DNA from: Phycisphaeraceae bacterium
GTDB taxonomy: Bacteria; Planctomycetota; Phycisphaerae; Phycisphaerales; UBA1924
Direction of reading: 5' to 3'
NCBI GenBank assembly: GCA_019636625.1
Contig: JAHBXE010000012.1
Location: 1-64,000, forward strand
DNA length: 64,000 nucleotides
This document shows positions 35,101 through 44,770 of the stretch, in pieces. Under the pieces are notes generated by a model, which worked only from the letters and a program-made list of their open reading frames with translations, did not search any database and was not told the DNA's origin. The number at the start of each line of letters is the position of its first letter. Position 1 is the stretch's first letter. A program made the translations under genes and the position numbers.

Positions 35101-35800
35101 TGCGCTGGCGAGGCCCTCGCAGATGGCCCGCATGGACACGATCAGCCGGACGATCGCCGACACCTTCGCCGCGCAGGCGGTGGTGAGCGTGCTGATTTCG
35201 CTCGTGCTCTTGACCGTGTACGTGTGGGTTCGATTCGGCGCCGGGCGATGGGCGGTGGCAGCGACCGTGCCCCTCTTCGCGGACGTGGTGGGCATCCTCG
35301 GTCTGATCGCGCTGGCCCAGATCCTCTACGAGACGCCCTCGACGCAGGGCTTCGCGGCCGCGCTGGGGATCCTGCCGTTCAAGATCGACTTGGCGCAGAT
35401 TGCCGCGCTGCTGACAATCACGGGCTACTCGCTCAACGACAAGATCATCATCATGGACCGCATCCGCGAGAACAAGGGCAAGCTGCCCTACGCGAGCTAC
35501 AAGGTCATCAACGACTCGATCAACCAGACGTTGAGTCGAACGTTCATCACGTCGGGCACGACGCTGTTCTCCACCGTTGCCCTGTACCTGTACGGGGGCG
35601 AGGGCATCCGCGGGTTCGCGTTCGCGTTCACCTTCGGCGTGATCATCGGCACGTACACGTCGATTGTGTCCTCGCCGCTGGTCTGGTCCAGGAAGTACGA
35701 CAAGCCAACCACCCCCGCCACGCCTTCCGAGGCGCCCGCGATCGCCGGTGCCGCGGCGAGCCTCCCCAGCGGGGGAACCGGCGGCGGTGGGGTCCGGTAA
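32129..35800 (+). CDS. secDF: Fused protein translocase subunit SecDF with large SecD insertion
   Basis: This 1223-residue protein fuses SecD (about 1-700) and SecF (about 715-1205). SecD begins with a membrane helix, then LGRDLGGGTSLVY, and includes the substrate-binding domain and VDANVLIYERMREEF. SecF carries FRGGTQVEVKF, NDKIIIMDRIREN and SRTFITSGTTLFSTVA. SecDF uses the proton gradient to pull exported proteins. About 220 residues (roughly 93-314), rich in Ala, Glu and Arg and predicted helical, interrupt the first periplasmic domain. The fused form usually has about 750-850 residues. Confidence 0.95.
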   Translation: MRQLIRNISICISVFLMSLWLIYPPEKQLRLGRDLGGGTSLVYLVQLGPDDDEGVIPRIIEVIKQRVDPDGLSEVQFVQRGKDRIEITMPAPTPNVVRLKKAYEEELAKLGVGHVDPAHFERMMRLDPPERLAEVERVTSDATRRERFRVAGEAFDQARTARAAVEAMEPELKSAQAAVDAAAAELRAAVEANREQSVRDELQAKLNQAQSTADALRQRFDSAVEVAAEALDLYDRARTAAMGSRLTVQEVRRALSLSDQARALRDDVTGKVERIPSPRETTLKRLSEAYPEDRPALDAIVKAFNAYTAERRGLDDPADLKRLIANAGVLSFRITVRPGGGPGGHEDEARLRQELRERGPRGVRSNDARWYKINRIENWYDSAQELAMLSQSPAEFFRLRGYVVEAYDGEYYMLGWDTPGTRLTRADGDWGVRRAYIGPDQRGIPAIKFEMDARGGVKLGDLTKNHVQKQMAVLLDDEVYTAPTLQSRISNSGEITGKFSDAELNYVVRVLSAGSLQAKLSPEPISQSTLGPELGQDNLDKGLNTGKITFGVVAAFMIVYYFSCGGIAVIALGFNFVLVLGIMALNKAAFTLPGIAGLVLTFGQAVDANVLIYERMREEFLRGADMKTAVRLGFSRAASSIIDGNLTNLIVCIVLYRFGTTEIRGFAITLGIGVITTLFTAVFFSRLIFTIFVDYLGWRRASQLPMKVPVIQRIMTPNVDWMRLRHVTLGALAIFLVAGGIIAWQRGAKMLDTEFRGGTQVEVKFKDGPDGKPLTRTRMQVEELVRSIGKEAKPGSPLRIFSEAEVLPVNPQDDNITSDRFKITLVATEDEGEARDREILSALSVKLQDLIESRPSLEFIGRDEPEWRRGPVYPILSSKLGDDIQLRAPGASAAAITDDVSSYLGGVAIVLENVSPPVARTSIVERLETVRQQADFSDTLGRVREVRILQGNEREVTAAVILVRDDELKSFDNEAKWGMEVAAREWRLTVDALARPSQMARMDTISRTIADTFAAQAVVSVLISLVLLTVYVWVRFGAGRWAVAATVPLFADVVGILGLIALAQILYETPSTQGFAAALGILPFKIDLAQIAALLTITGYSLNDKIIIMDRIRENKGKLPYASYKVINDSINQTLSRTFITSGTTLFSTVALYLYGGEGIRGFAFAFTFGVIIGTYTSIVSSPLVWSRKYDKPTTPATPSEAPAIAGAAASLPSGGTGGGGVR

Positions 35801-35866
35801 GGAGTAACTTCTGCGGAGGCCGCGGCCGATGTAAGATGTGAGGCGATTGGGGCCACGGAGACGGTC

Positions 35867-36595
35867 ATGTCGCGCAACTGGGCTCGGTTTCTGGCGGGGG
35901 TGGTTTCAGTCGCGTTGATCTGGATTGTCGCCTATTGGTGGCTGAACTCCGGTCCGTCGGACAAGATCAGTTTCGGGGGGCCGGCCTCCGCGGACGCGGC
36001 GACGACGTTGCCGCCGGCGCCAAAGCCGCAACCACGCGAGCCGCTCAAGGTGGTTGACTACAAACGGGACTTCGCGCCGGCCGCGGGTGGTGCAACAGGC
36101 CGCCCGGGTGAGAGCCCAAAGGTGGCGCCGGCCAAGGTCTCGACGTCGACCACGTCCGCGACCGGTGGCACCCCGACGGTGATCCCGCCAAAGTTCGAGG
36201 ACTACACCGTCAAGCGCGGCGATACATTGTCCTCCATCGCGGTCAACAAGTGGGGTTCAACAAAGCAGATCGAGGCGCTGCGCCGGTCCAATCCGCTCAA
36301 GGACATGGACAAGCTCAAAGTCGGCGATGTGATCCGAATCCCCGTGGATCCGACGAATATCCAGGGCAAGCCTGTCGAGGGGGCGCCCACTCCCGCTCCG
36401 CCGCCCAATCGGCAGGGCGAGGTGCTCGAGTACACCGTGCGAAGCGGCGACACGCTCTCAAAGATCGCGAAGGAGAAGTACGGGAACCCTTCGTTCCAGG
36501 ACCTGATCTACCAAGCCAACCGAGACCGGCTCTCGAGCCCCAACTCGCTCAGAGAAGGGCAGAAACTCCGGTTGCCGCCCAAGCCGGCGTCGTGA
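35867..36595 (+). CDS. LysM-domain membrane-anchored protein
   Basis: The 242-residue protein has one N-terminal membrane helix (FLAGVVSVALIWIVAYWWLN), a Pro-rich linker to about residue 105, then two LysM domains: YTVKRGDTLSSIAVNKWGST and YTVRSGDTLSKIAKEKYGNP, each with the closing L-x-V/E-G-x-x-I/L strand. LysM modules bind peptidoglycan or chitin-like glycans. No enzymatic domain is attached, so it is probably a wall-binding or scaffold protein. It is 66 bp after secDF and may be in the same operon. Confidence 0.88.
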   Translation: MSRNWARFLAGVVSVALIWIVAYWWLNSGPSDKISFGGPASADAATTLPPAPKPQPREPLKVVDYKRDFAPAAGGATGRPGESPKVAPAKVSTSTTSATGGTPTVIPPKFEDYTVKRGDTLSSIAVNKWGSTKQIEALRRSNPLKDMDKLKVGDVIRIPVDPTNIQGKPVEGAPTPAPPPNRQGEVLEYTVRSGDTLSKIAKEKYGNPSFQDLIYQANRDRLSSPNSLREGQKLRLPPKPAS

Positions 36596-36625
36596 CCGAA
36601 GCAGCCGAGACGCCTTGGTGCGATC

Positions 36626-38047
36626 TCAGGAGCAACCGGCGGCAAACTTGTTCATGAAACACAGGAAGTCGTTGGCGGTGAGCGCCGGCGTGCCGGTGCT
36701 CGAGTCGCAGTTGGCCCACGGCAGGTTGTTGGCCACTGCCAGGAAGAAGCACTGGAAATCGCTCGCGCTGAGCACCGGGCCTCCCGTGCTGCCGTCGCAG
36801 TTGGGATAGCACGGATCGCACTTGTAGCGGGCGATGTTCTGGGCGGGAACACCGTTGAAGTCCACCCAGCCGCCCATGACGTACATCGACGGCACGGCTT
36901 CCGTCGGCGATCGGTACTCCTGAATCGTGCGTCGGATGGAGGGATCCCACAACTGGACTTGGCCCGCGACGGACCAGGTCCCCGTTGCGCGGTTCCAGCG
37001 GTCTATCGTGGTCGACCGCATGACGAAAATGTCCGGCGCGCCGAGGCCGTTGGAGTAGTCGATGCTGGCGATCGAGTGCATGACGGACCCGTAGAAGTTG
37101 GGATTGCCCGGTCCGGGTTGCCACGAGGAGCCATCCCACCGGGCCAGTCCGAGCGCGGGCGTCGTCCCCGCTTCGTTGAAGAAACCGCCGACCCAGAGCC
37201 GGGGCCGTTCGGGACCGGGGCCGTCCTCGTCGATCACGGCCATCGCATCGGCCTTGTAAACCCCGCTCCGAATGTTCAGCCCGCCGCCCACCACTTCCCA
37301 CGACGATCCGTCGAGGCGAAGGATGCCCGGCGACGACTTGATGCCCAGGAAGAGCTTCGGCGGCGCCGGGCCGTCGCCGTCCTCGTCGAACTGCGCCATG
37401 CAGACGGAGGCGACCGCACCCGGATCCGGAAGAGGCGACCAGCTCTGTCCATCCCAGGCCATGAGTTCCGGCCCGGGCCAGATGGTGGGTTCGCCGAGAG
37501 CAACAAGCACGGGCCGAAGGGGGCCGGCACCGTCCGCGTCGAACTCGATGATCTTCACGGTGGTAATCAGCTCGGTCGTGTACCCGGAAGCCGGCGCGGT
37601 CCATTGAACCCCATCCCAGAACGCCATCCGGTTTGCTGGGACACCACCGATCTGCGTGAATGTGCCTACCACAGCGAGCACAGGCGAGGCCGGCCCGTTC
37701 CCATCCAGATCGAACACACACATGCCATCGATCGAGCTCGCCGATGTCAGGCCTCCGCCGACAGAACTCCACGCCTGTCCGTTCCACTTGGCGATGCCGC
37801 GGGTTCCCGCAACCCCGCCCGCGCTCTGGAACGACCCGGCAACATAGAGCTCCTCGGGCATGGGGCCGGGACCGTCCGGATCGAACACGGTAATCGCCTT
37901 CGTAAACAGACCAACCCCTGAACCCGGCGCGGAGAAGTCCGATGTCCATATCGGATTCCTGCACTGGGCTGTCGCCGAAGCGGCGGCGACGGCAAGCCCG
38001 GCGGCCACGCTCAGCCGTTGCGCACGCCAAATGGGACGCATGTTCAT
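36626..38047 (-). CDS. Exported beta-propeller-like protein with Gly-Cys dockerin-type tail
   Basis: The 473-residue product has a signal peptide (LSVAAGLAVAAASATAQCRN). Its body has repeated W-x-G/W-D-G strands (IAKWNGQAWSSVGGGLTS, MAFWDGVQWTAPAS, LMAWDGQSWSPL, LARWDGSSWQPG), a kelch-like beta-propeller. The C-terminal ~60 residues have two Cys-flanked repeats, CDGSTGGPVLSASDFQCFF and CDSSTGTPALTANDFLCFM, like the Gly-Cys type dockerin-like domain known from Phycisphaerae proteins. Exported, probably surface- or matrix-anchored; no cohesin is seen in the window. The ATG at 38047 gives the signal peptide. Confidence 0.85.
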   Translation of the reverse strand: MNMRPIWRAQRLSVAAGLAVAAASATAQCRNPIWTSDFSAPGSGVGLFTKAITVFDPDGPGPMPEELYVAGSFQSAGGVAGTRGIAKWNGQAWSSVGGGLTSASSIDGMCVFDLDGNGPASPVLAVVGTFTQIGGVPANRMAFWDGVQWTAPASGYTTELITTVKIIEFDADGAGPLRPVLVALGEPTIWPGPELMAWDGQSWSPLPDPGAVASVCMAQFDEDGDGPAPPKLFLGIKSSPGILRLDGSSWEVVGGGLNIRSGVYKADAMAVIDEDGPGPERPRLWVGGFFNEAGTTPALGLARWDGSSWQPGPGNPNFYGSVMHSIASIDYSNGLGAPDIFVMRSTTIDRWNRATGTWSVAGQVQLWDPSIRRTIQEYRSPTEAVPSMYVMGGWVDFNGVPAQNIARYKCDPCYPNCDGSTGGPVLSASDFQCFFLAVANNLPWANCDSSTGTPALTANDFLCFMNKFAAGCS

Positions 38048-38382
38048 GTCTGGTCTCCGAGCCCGCGAGATGCGCAGGCTACCGGATCGCCTACACAAGT
38101 GCAAGGGGTATCACACAAACACAATGTCTCATGGCGAGAGCATGAGCGGTGACGGGACTCGATCACGACGATGGTTGGTTCGGGAGGGTCCGCGAAGGCG
38201 GGGAGGCCAACAAGCTTCGCGGTTTCAGCCGCACGCACCGGAGCGCGGGCGAGGCCGGCATTTGGGCAGCGAATCGGGGGCATTGTGGGGGTGCCCCGGC
38301 CGGTCCCAGCATGGGATCAAACGCTCCCTTCCGGTTCGTCCGATACCTACCATCTCTACCCGACTCTCGTATCCAGAAAGGG
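38048..38382. other. Divergent intergenic region, 335 bp
   Basis: It separates the leftward dockerin-tailed gene from rightward sucA. A short dyad CTCATG-GCGAGAG-CATGAG lies at 38128-38146 and could be an operator. The rightward frame stays open from 38149, but its content is unlike 2-oxoglutarate dehydrogenase before 38383. No clear -35/-10 pair could be fixed for either gene. Confidence 0.4.
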
Positions 38383-41235
38383 ATGATTCCGGTGTCTCAA
38401 AGCCCACGAGCCATTCTGCCTTCGATCAACGGTTGGAACGCCGAGTACCTGGAAGCCGAATACAGACGGTTCCAGGCAGATCCCGGGTCCGTCTCCCCCG
38501 ACTTGGCCTCGTTCTTTCATGGGTTTGATCTCGCCTCGGCCGGCGCGCTCAGCGGCCGTCCCGCCGCGCCGGGCGATGACTCGACCGCCCGGTTCCAGTC
38601 GGCCGTGACCAACCTGATCGAGGCCTACCGCCAGTCCGGCCACATGGCGGCGAAGCTGGATCCGTTCGGCCGTCCGCGGCCCCGGCCCCCGGAACTGTCC
38701 TTGGGGTACCACGGGCTTTCCGATGCTGACCTTGGACGCACCGTCCATACCGGTGATGTCAGCCTGCCGGACTCCTCCACGCTGGGCACCTTGATCCAGA
38801 TGCTCGAGGAGACTTACTGCGGCTCGATCGCGTTCGAGGTCATGCACGTGCAGACCGAAGAGGAGCGTCGCTGGCTGCTGGACCGGATCGAACGCACGCG
38901 GGGCCGGATCCCCCTCACGCGGGAACAGAAGCGCAACACCCTTGAGCAGCTCCTTCGCGCCGAGGAGTTCGAGAACTTCCTTCAGAAGCGGTACGCCGAT
39001 CAGAAGCGGTTCAGTCTTGAAGGGTCAGAATCGACCATTCCGCTGCTGGACCACATGGTCGCCGCCGCGGCGGACCTGGGGGTGGAAGAGATCGTGCTCG
39101 GCATGGCTCACCGGGGCCGGTTGAACGTCCTCAACCAGATCATGGGCAAGAGCTACGAGCAGATCTTCACGGAGTTTGAGGACAACGAGGGGTCGAACGA
39201 CGGCGGTGATGTGAAGTACCACCGCGGCTATTCGGGCACGCGGACAACGTCGTCCGGCAAGCTGGTCCATCTCGCCCTGGCGAGCAATCCCAGCCACCTG
39301 GAAAGCGTGAACGCCGTGGTGGCCGGTCGCTGCCGCGCCAAGCAGCGCCTCCGGGGCGATAGCCAGCGTCTGCGCGTCATGCCCGTGCTGATCCACGGCG
39401 ACGGCGCGCTGCCGGGGCAGGGTGTGGTGGCGGAAGTGCTCAACCTGTCGTATCTCGATGGGTACACGGTCGGGGGCACCATCCACGCCGTCATCAACAA
39501 CCTTGTCGCGTTCACGACGAGTCCGGAAGATGGGCGGTCCACGCCCTATTGCACCGATGTGGGCAAGATGATTGCCGCACCGGTGTTCCATGTGAACGGG
39601 GAGGACCCCGAGGCCGTGATCGCGACGGCCCAGATCGCCGTCGAATACCGCCAGCGGTTCAAGCGCGATGTCTTCATCGACCTGTACTGTTACCGCAAGT
39701 ACGGCCACAACGAGCAGGATGAGGCGACGTTCACACAGCCGCAGCTCTACGCCCTGATCCGCAAGAAGGCCAGTGTGCTGAAGGTGTACGCGGAGCGGCT
39801 GCTGGCCGAGGGCGTGATCACCGAGCAGGACATGGAATCGGTCCGCCGTCGCCTGGATGAAGCCCTCAACAAGGCTCAGGCCGCGGCCCAGAAAACGCCC
39901 TACGACCCCACGATCGACCCGGGTGGAGACCGGTGGCGAGGCGTCACCGGCGAGTACTCGCACGCACCGGTCGAGACGGGCGTGCCGATGGAGATGCTGG
40001 AGGAGGTCTGCGCGGCGCTTGGTCGAGTACCGGAAGGATTCAATCTGCATCCCAAGCTCAAAGGGCTGCTCTCCGCCCGGGCCGGGCTGCCCCAGACACG
40101 GGCCGTGAGCTACGCGGACTGCGAGACCCTGGCCTACGGCACCTTGCTTCTTGAAGGCACGGCGGTACGGCTTTCGGGCCAGGATTGCCGGCGGGGAACA
40201 TTCAGCCATCGGCACGGCGTGCTCCGGGACCAGGTCACGGGCGAGCCGTACATGCCGCTCAATAACATGCGAGAGGTCGGTCGGCCGGGAACGGACGCCC
40301 CGCCGCGAAGCCTTGGAATGGACGGCAAGCCCCGCCAAGCCCTGTGCTGCATTCACGACAGCCCGATTTCGGAATACAGCGTGATGGGCTTCGAGTACGG
40401 GTACTCGCTGGCCGATCCGGACATGCTCGTGCTGTGGGAGGGCCAGTTCGGCGACTTCTACAACGGCGCGCAGATCATGGTGGATCAGTACCTCGCGGCC
40501 GGCGAGATCAAGTGGAACCGGTGGAGCGGATTGGTCCTGTTGCTGCCCCACGGCTACGAGGGCGCGGGACCGGAGCACTCCTCCTGCCGTCTCGAACGTT
40601 TCCTGCAGTTGTGTGCGAACGACAACATGCAGGTGGTGTACCCGAGCACCGGGCCGCAGATGTTCCACCTCCTGCGTCGTCAGGTGCGCCGTTCGTTCCG
40701 CAAACCCCTCATCGTGGCGACGCCCAAGTCGATGCTGCGGACGCCGACCGGGACGATCGATGAACTCGTCAGCGGGCGTTTCCGCGAAGTACTCGACGAT
40801 CCGAAGTTTGCCTCGGCGGACACGTCCACTGTGAAGCGGGTGATGCTTTGCTCGGGCAAGTTCTACTTCGAGCTGGCGGACCGGCGCGACAAGCTTGGCC
40901 GGATGGACACCGCCCTGGTCCGTGTTGAGCAGTTCTACCCGATGGATGCCGCGCAGCTGCAGCAGATCATCGCGCGGTACCCCAAGGGGGCCGAGTTGAT
41001 CTGGTGCCAGGAAGAGCCGAGGAACGCGGGGGCCTATCTGTACATGGACGACCTTCTCCGCAACGGCCTGGGATACCCGAAGCTCACGTACATCGGCCGT
41101 GAAGCGAGTGCAACGCCGGCCGTCGGCTCCAAGCACGCGCACAAGGACCAGCAGGAAGCTGTCCTGACGGCCGCCATCGGCCCGATCTCAGCCGCGAAGT
41201 CCAAGGAATCCGCCGCGGTCGCGGCCAAGCATTGA
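38383..41235 (+). CDS. sucA: 2-oxoglutarate dehydrogenase E1 component
   Basis: The thiamine-diphosphate enzyme decarboxylates 2-oxoglutarate in the TCA cycle. Key segments are [37 protein letters not shown] (cofactor loop), [13 protein letters not shown] and [20 protein letters not shown]. At 950 residues it is normal length. The ATG at 38383 begins an N-terminus with [13 protein letters not shown], the usual E1 tail that docks to E2. sucB follows 23 bp downstream. Lipoamide dehydrogenase is not in the window. Confidence 0.96.
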   Translation: MIPVSQSPRAILPSINGWNAEYLEAEYRRFQADPGSVSPDLASFFHGFDLASAGALSGRPAAPGDDSTARFQSAVTNLIEAYRQSGHMAAKLDPFGRPRPRPPELSLGYHGLSDADLGRTVHTGDVSLPDSSTLGTLIQMLEETYCGSIAFEVMHVQTEEERRWLLDRIERTRGRIPLTREQKRNTLEQLLRAEEFENFLQKRYADQKRFSLEGSESTIPLLDHMVAAAADLGVEEIVLGMAHRGRLNVLNQIMGKSYEQIFTEFEDNEGSNDGGDVKYHRGYSGTRTTSSGKLVHLALASNPSHLESVNAVVAGRCRAKQRLRGDSQRLRVMPVLIHGDGALPGQGVVAEVLNLSYLDGYTVGGTIHAVINNLVAFTTSPEDGRSTPYCTDVGKMIAAPVFHVNGEDPEAVIATAQIAVEYRQRFKRDVFIDLYCYRKYGHNEQDEATFTQPQLYALIRKKASVLKVYAERLLAEGVITEQDMESVRRRLDEALNKAQAAAQKTPYDPTIDPGGDRWRGVTGEYSHAPVETGVPMEMLEEVCAALGRVPEGFNLHPKLKGLLSARAGLPQTRAVSYADCETLAYGTLLLEGTAVRLSGQDCRRGTFSHRHGVLRDQVTGEPYMPLNNMREVGRPGTDAPPRSLGMDGKPRQALCCIHDSPISEYSVMGFEYGYSLADPDMLVLWEGQFGDFYNGAQIMVDQYLAAGEIKWNRWSGLVLLLPHGYEGAGPEHSSCRLERFLQLCANDNMQVVYPSTGPQMFHLLRRQVRRSFRKPLIVATPKSMLRTPTGTIDELVSGRFREVLDDPKFASADTSTVKRVMLCSGKFYFELADRRDKLGRMDTALVRVEQFYPMDAAQLQQIIARYPKGAELIWCQEEPRNAGAYLYMDDLLRNGLGYPKLTYIGREASATPAVGSKHAHKDQQEAVLTAAIGPISAAKSKESAAVAAKH

Positions 41236-41258
41236 GACGCGTACCCTCATCTCCCCCT

Positions 41259-42524
41259 ATGGCCACGCCCATTGTCATCCCCCCCGTCGGCGAATCGATC
41301 ACCAGCGGCGTCATTCAGACCTGGCGCGTCAAGGACGGCGATTACGCCCAGCGCGACGATGTCCTGCTCGACCTGGAAACCGACAAGATCACCGTCGAGC
41401 TGCGGGCGACTGCCGCCGGCATTGTGCACCCGGAAGCCAAGGAGGGTGATCAGGTCGACGTCGGAGCCAAGGTTGGATGGATCGATGAAACGGCGACGGC
41501 GCCCACTCCCTCAGGCGCCAATGCGGCAAAGCCCGAGCCCGCGGCGACCACCGTGGTCCAGGAGTCTCGGGCGGAGTCCGTCCGCGCGACACCCCTGGCC
41601 CGCAAGGCGGCGGAAGAGCGGGGTGTCGACATCTCCAAGCTCCGCGCCACAGGGCCCGGCGAGCGCATCCGCGAACAGGATGTGATCAACTACGCCAAGG
41701 GTGGCGCCATCGCTCCTGCGGCGGGCCCGGCCATGAACGCCGAAAAGAACATCGCCGCGGTCGACGCGGTTTCACAGGTTCGGAGCGGCGGCCCCGGTTC
41801 GCGCCAGATCACGCGCGAGCGGATGTCGATGCTGCGCCAGCGGGTGGCGTCCCGGCTGGTGGAGGCGCAGCACACAGCCGCGATGCTGACCACGTTCAAC
41901 GAGTGCGACATGTCGGCGGTGCTGGCGTACCGGGCGAAGTACAAGGAAGACTTCGAGAAGCGTTTCGGTGTCGGCCTCGGGTTCATGTCGTTCTTCGTGA
42001 AGGCGGCCTGCTCGGCATTGCAATCCTTCCCGCTCGTCAACGCCTCGATCGTGGCTGATGAAAAGGGGCATCCCGCGATTGAGAAGCACGATTACTGCGA
42101 CATCGCGATCGCCGTCGCCAGCCCGAAGGGCCTAGTCGTCCCGGTGATTCGAAACGCGGAGCTGCTGAACTTCGCGCAGATCGAACAGGCGGTGAAGGAC
42201 CTCGCGACCAAGGCGAAGGATGGCAAGATCACGCTCGAAGACATGACGGGCGGAACCTTCACCATCACCAACGGCGGGATCTTCGGCTCGCTGATGAGCA
42301 CGCCGATCCTCAACCCGCCGCAGTCGGGCATTCTGGGCATGCACGCCATCAAGAACCGGGCGGTGGAGAACCCGGAGAAGCCCGGCGAAGTTGTCATCCG
42401 GCCGATGATGTACCTGGCCCTGAGCTACGACCATCGGATCATCGACGGGGCCGAGGCCGTGCAGTTCCTCGTTCGCATCAAGAACTCGATTGAGGATCCG
42501 CGTCGCTTGCTGCTCGAGCTCTGA
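41259..42524 (+). CDS. sucB: Dihydrolipoyl succinyltransferase E2 of 2-oxoglutarate dehydrogenase
   Basis: The 421-residue E2 has a lipoyl domain with the target Lys in [13 protein letters not shown], a peripheral-subunit-binding domain ([20 protein letters not shown]) after an Ala/Pro linker, and a catalytic core ending [20 protein letters not shown] with the active His and Asp. The H-R-x-x-D-G core and position after sucA point to succinyl transfer. It is co-transcribed with sucA. Confidence 0.95.
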   Translation: MATPIVIPPVGESITSGVIQTWRVKDGDYAQRDDVLLDLETDKITVELRATAAGIVHPEAKEGDQVDVGAKVGWIDETATAPTPSGANAAKPEPAATTVVQESRAESVRATPLARKAAEERGVDISKLRATGPGERIREQDVINYAKGGAIAPAAGPAMNAEKNIAAVDAVSQVRSGGPGSRQITRERMSMLRQRVASRLVEAQHTAAMLTTFNECDMSAVLAYRAKYKEDFEKRFGVGLGFMSFFVKAACSALQSFPLVNASIVADEKGHPAIEKHDYCDIAIAVASPKGLVVPVIRNAELLNFAQIEQAVKDLATKAKDGKITLEDMTGGTFTITNGGIFGSLMSTPILNPPQSGILGMHAIKNRAVENPEKPGEVVIRPMMYLALSYDHRIIDGAEAVQFLVRIKNSIEDPRRLLLEL

Positions 42525-42530
42525 GGCCTG

Positions 42531-43022
42531 TCAGCTCTCCAAGTCATCGGCGAGCACATCCAGCAGGCCGCGGCAGGCGCTGAGGAGCATCTGGTAGACA
42601 TCCTCAAACCCATCACCATGCCAGTCGTAGGGGTCGGGCACATCCAGATCGGACATCTCCCTGCCGGCCAGCGATGGATCGAACGATCGCATCAGCCTCA
42701 CGCGCTCACGGGGACCGCCCGCGGTCAGGATCGACCGCACATTGGCCCGGTCCATGGCGATGAACCAGTGAAAGCGTTCAAAGTCGGAGGCGGGATCGAG
42801 CTGCCGCGCGATGCTCGGAAGTTCGACACCGTGCCTCCTCGCCACAGCGATGGAACGCTGATCCGCCCGTTCGCCAACATGCCAGGCGCCGGTTCCGCAT
42901 GAGTCAACATCAAATCGCTCGGCAAGTCCGCGGGCTCGCGCCAGGTGCAGGAAGATACCTTCCGCCAGTGGTGATCGGCAGATGTTCCCGAGACACACGA
43001 AGAGCACACCGGTCCGGCTCAC
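42531..43022 (-). CDS. Low-molecular-weight protein-tyrosine phosphatase
   Basis: The 163-residue protein has the P-loop VCLGNICRSPLAEGIF (C-x5-R, residues about 10-16) near the N-terminus and the general-acid Asp in DVPDPYDWHG, so it should be active on phosphotyrosine. Its start overlaps the stop of the upstream glycosyltransferase-like gene as ATGA. Low-molecular-weight phosphatases often control exopolysaccharide tyrosine kinases, which fits such a neighbour; no BY-kinase is in the window. Arsenate reductase is the main alternative, but D-P-Y-D argues for a phosphatase. Confidence 0.92.
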   Translation of the reverse strand: MSRTGVLFVCLGNICRSPLAEGIFLHLARARGLAERFDVDSCGTGAWHVGERADQRSIAVARRHGVELPSIARQLDPASDFERFHWFIAMDRANVRSILTAGGPRERVRLMRSFDPSLAGREMSDLDVPDPYDWHGDGFEDVYQMLLSACRGLLDVLADDLES

Positions 43023-44110
43023 GCGCTGGTCTCCTGAAGCATCGAATGTCCGGCGTCGGAAGGTTCCTCGAGCGCCGTATCGAATGGCCTGCCGGAGTAG
43101 AAACCACGGATCTCGCCCACAAAAGCCCGGTTGGAGAAGGGGCCGGCACGATGCACCATGTCACGCATCTGGCGCCGGTTCTCGGCGCACGTCTGAACCA
43201 GGCGGGCAAGCTCGGCGGAAGTGGTATTTCGCGCGACCAGGTGCGGGCGGAGCGAATCGGGGATCACCCAGCTGGCTTCCGGAGGGACGATCACCGGCAC
43301 GCCCGACGCAAGCGCGGAACGGACGTTCGCCGGGCAGGGCCCCATCGGGCCCCCCATCCAGAGGGCGACGTCGCACGTTGGCAGCAGCGACATGAGTGGA
43401 CGAGACGTGACAACGGCTCGAATCGGGCGGTCGATGAGGTGGTAGAAGTGCCTCGTTCGGCGCATCGAATCACTCGAGGCCGAAACGATGGGGCGCACGG
43501 GGACGCCGATCTCGCCCATCAGGGTGCACAGGAACACGAAACGCCGTGCGTCTGCATGGGGGCCCAGCATGAGCACGCGAACGGCATCATGGGACGACTC
43601 ACATCGTGGCCGTTCGGAGTCCAGCAAGCAGGGGGGCTCGACTGAAACGGGCGTGATTCCAAGGTCCAAGGCCCGTTTGTGCTCCATCGGGCCGCACGCA
43701 AAGGCCCGCGGCGAGGAGAGCCAGAAAGGCAGGCCCATCGGCGTGGCCCCCGCCACGCTCTCCAGCCGCCAGGCCCTTCCGGGGCGTCCGACGCACCCGC
43801 CGGTCCAGCGACCGTTCCAGACATGCACGAAGTCCGGCCGCACCATGCGCAACAGCCGGCCCATGCCCGCCACCGCCAGCCCGGGTCGGCCCAAGGGGGG
43901 CGGCACAACGAGTTCGGCGCTCACGCCGAGCTCGGTCAGTCGGCGGCGGGCGCTGCCGCCCCCGAGAAGGCAAATGCGATGGTCGCCCGGGACGCTGTCA
44001 ACGATCAGTCGGCACGATCGGGCGCGAACGTCAAACGAAAGTTCCGTTCTGGCGCGTGCGAACTCGCGGAGGAGGGGTGCACCTGAATCAATGACGTGCA
44101 GCACCCGCAT
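43019..44110 (-). CDS. GT-B glycosyltransferase-like protein
   Basis: This 363-residue protein starts MRVLHVIDSGAPLLREFARA and carries RPDFVHVWNGRWTGG, VRVLMLGPHADARRFVFL, RRTRHFYHLIDRP, and SLLPTCDVALWMGGPMGPCP then VRSALASGVPVIVPPEASWV. These match the layout of a GT4-like GT-B fold, but the usual E-x7-E donor motif is weak, so activity is uncertain. It is transcribed leftward into a low-molecular-weight phosphatase gene with a 4-bp overlap. The acceptor is unknown. Confidence 0.72.
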   Translation of the reverse strand: MRVLHVIDSGAPLLREFARARTELSFDVRARSCRLIVDSVPGDHRICLLGGGSARRRLTELGVSAELVVPPPLGRPGLAVAGMGRLLRMVRPDFVHVWNGRWTGGCVGRPGRAWRLESVAGATPMGLPFWLSSPRAFACGPMEHKRALDLGITPVSVEPPCLLDSERPRCESSHDAVRVLMLGPHADARRFVFLCTLMGEIGVPVRPIVSASSDSMRRTRHFYHLIDRPIRAVVTSRPLMSLLPTCDVALWMGGPMGPCPANVRSALASGVPVIVPPEASWVIPDSLRPHLVARNTTSAELARLVQTCAENRRQMRDMVHRAGPFSNRAFVGEIRGFYSGRPFDTALEEPSDAGHSMLQETSA

Positions 44111-44113
44111 CGG

Positions 44114-44767
44114 CTACTCGGGCACCAGCGTCGCCTGGTTGGCGGCATGGTCGAAGAACAACTGGGCCAGTTCAAGCCCGGCTCGCTTGGCCAGATCATC
44201 CTCGACCTGGTACCGCCCCGTGGTCGACGTCGGCATGGTCTGAACCCGCGCGGCCATCCGAGTGACCACGCGATGGCCCGCGGGGTCTTCCGGCCAGATT
44301 CGCTCATCCTTGGCGACATCCACGACGCGGACACGCATCACCACCGTTGGGGACAAGGTTGTTCCGTCCGGGGAGATCGAGAACGAGTCCACCGTCGCGT
44401 ACACGACGACCTGCGCTTGCACGGCCTCGCCAATTTCCGCCACAGACAGGGGCTTTCCGTCGCGGTCCGAAGCCGCCGCGGCCAAGGCGGACTGCGAAGA
44501 AACCATGTCCTTCACAACCTTTTCCTTGAGCATCGTCCGTTCGGCCACATCGCCCATCAGCACACGCAGGGCTCGCCGTGGCACCCGGTTCGCCCGGTCG
44601 TCGATCACCACGACCGTGGTCCGGTTCTTATCCAGCGTGTGAACCTTCTTCACCTTGTCCGGTCCGCGGATCATGTAGAACGCCGGCCCGACAATGTTGC
44701 AGCCGCTGCAGACGAGGCAGGTCGCGGCGAGCAAGACGGCAATAGCAGCGTTTCGAGCGGGCATCAT
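44114..44767 (-). CDS. Lipoprotein, probable partner of the adjacent lipoprotein
   Basis: The 217-residue protein has a lipoprotein signal (AAIAVLLAATCLVCSGCNIV, lipobox C-S-G-C). The lipidated Cys is followed by N-I-V-G-P-A-F-Y, closely matching C-N-I-V-G-F-A-G in the upstream gene. The mature part contains TVVVIDDRANRVPRRALRV, IGEAVQAQVVVYATVDSFS and VVMRVRVVDVAKDERIWPED, giving an alpha/beta pattern like the periplasmic part of TolB- or CsgG-type lipoproteins. I cannot assign a family. It lies 3 bp after the upstream lipoprotein gene. Confidence 0.75.
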   Translation of the reverse strand: MMPARNAAIAVLLAATCLVCSGCNIVGPAFYMIRGPDKVKKVHTLDKNRTTVVVIDDRANRVPRRALRVLMGDVAERTMLKEKVVKDMVSSQSALAAAASDRDGKPLSVAEIGEAVQAQVVVYATVDSFSISPDGTTLSPTVVMRVRVVDVAKDERIWPEDPAGHRVVTRMAARVQTMPTSTTGRYQVEDDLAKRAGLELAQLFFDHAANQATLVPE

Positions 44768-44770
44768 GCT

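Noticed and set aside
38149..38382. A longer sucA start at 38149
   Set aside because: The extra 78 codons do not resemble the E1 N-terminus, which begins with [19 protein letters not shown] at 38383, and the region looks intergenic.
39025..41142. A 705-codon open frame on the strand opposite sucA
   Set aside because: sucA is clearly coding on the plus strand with intact catalytic motifs; long antisense frames are expected at this GC content because stop codons are rare in them.
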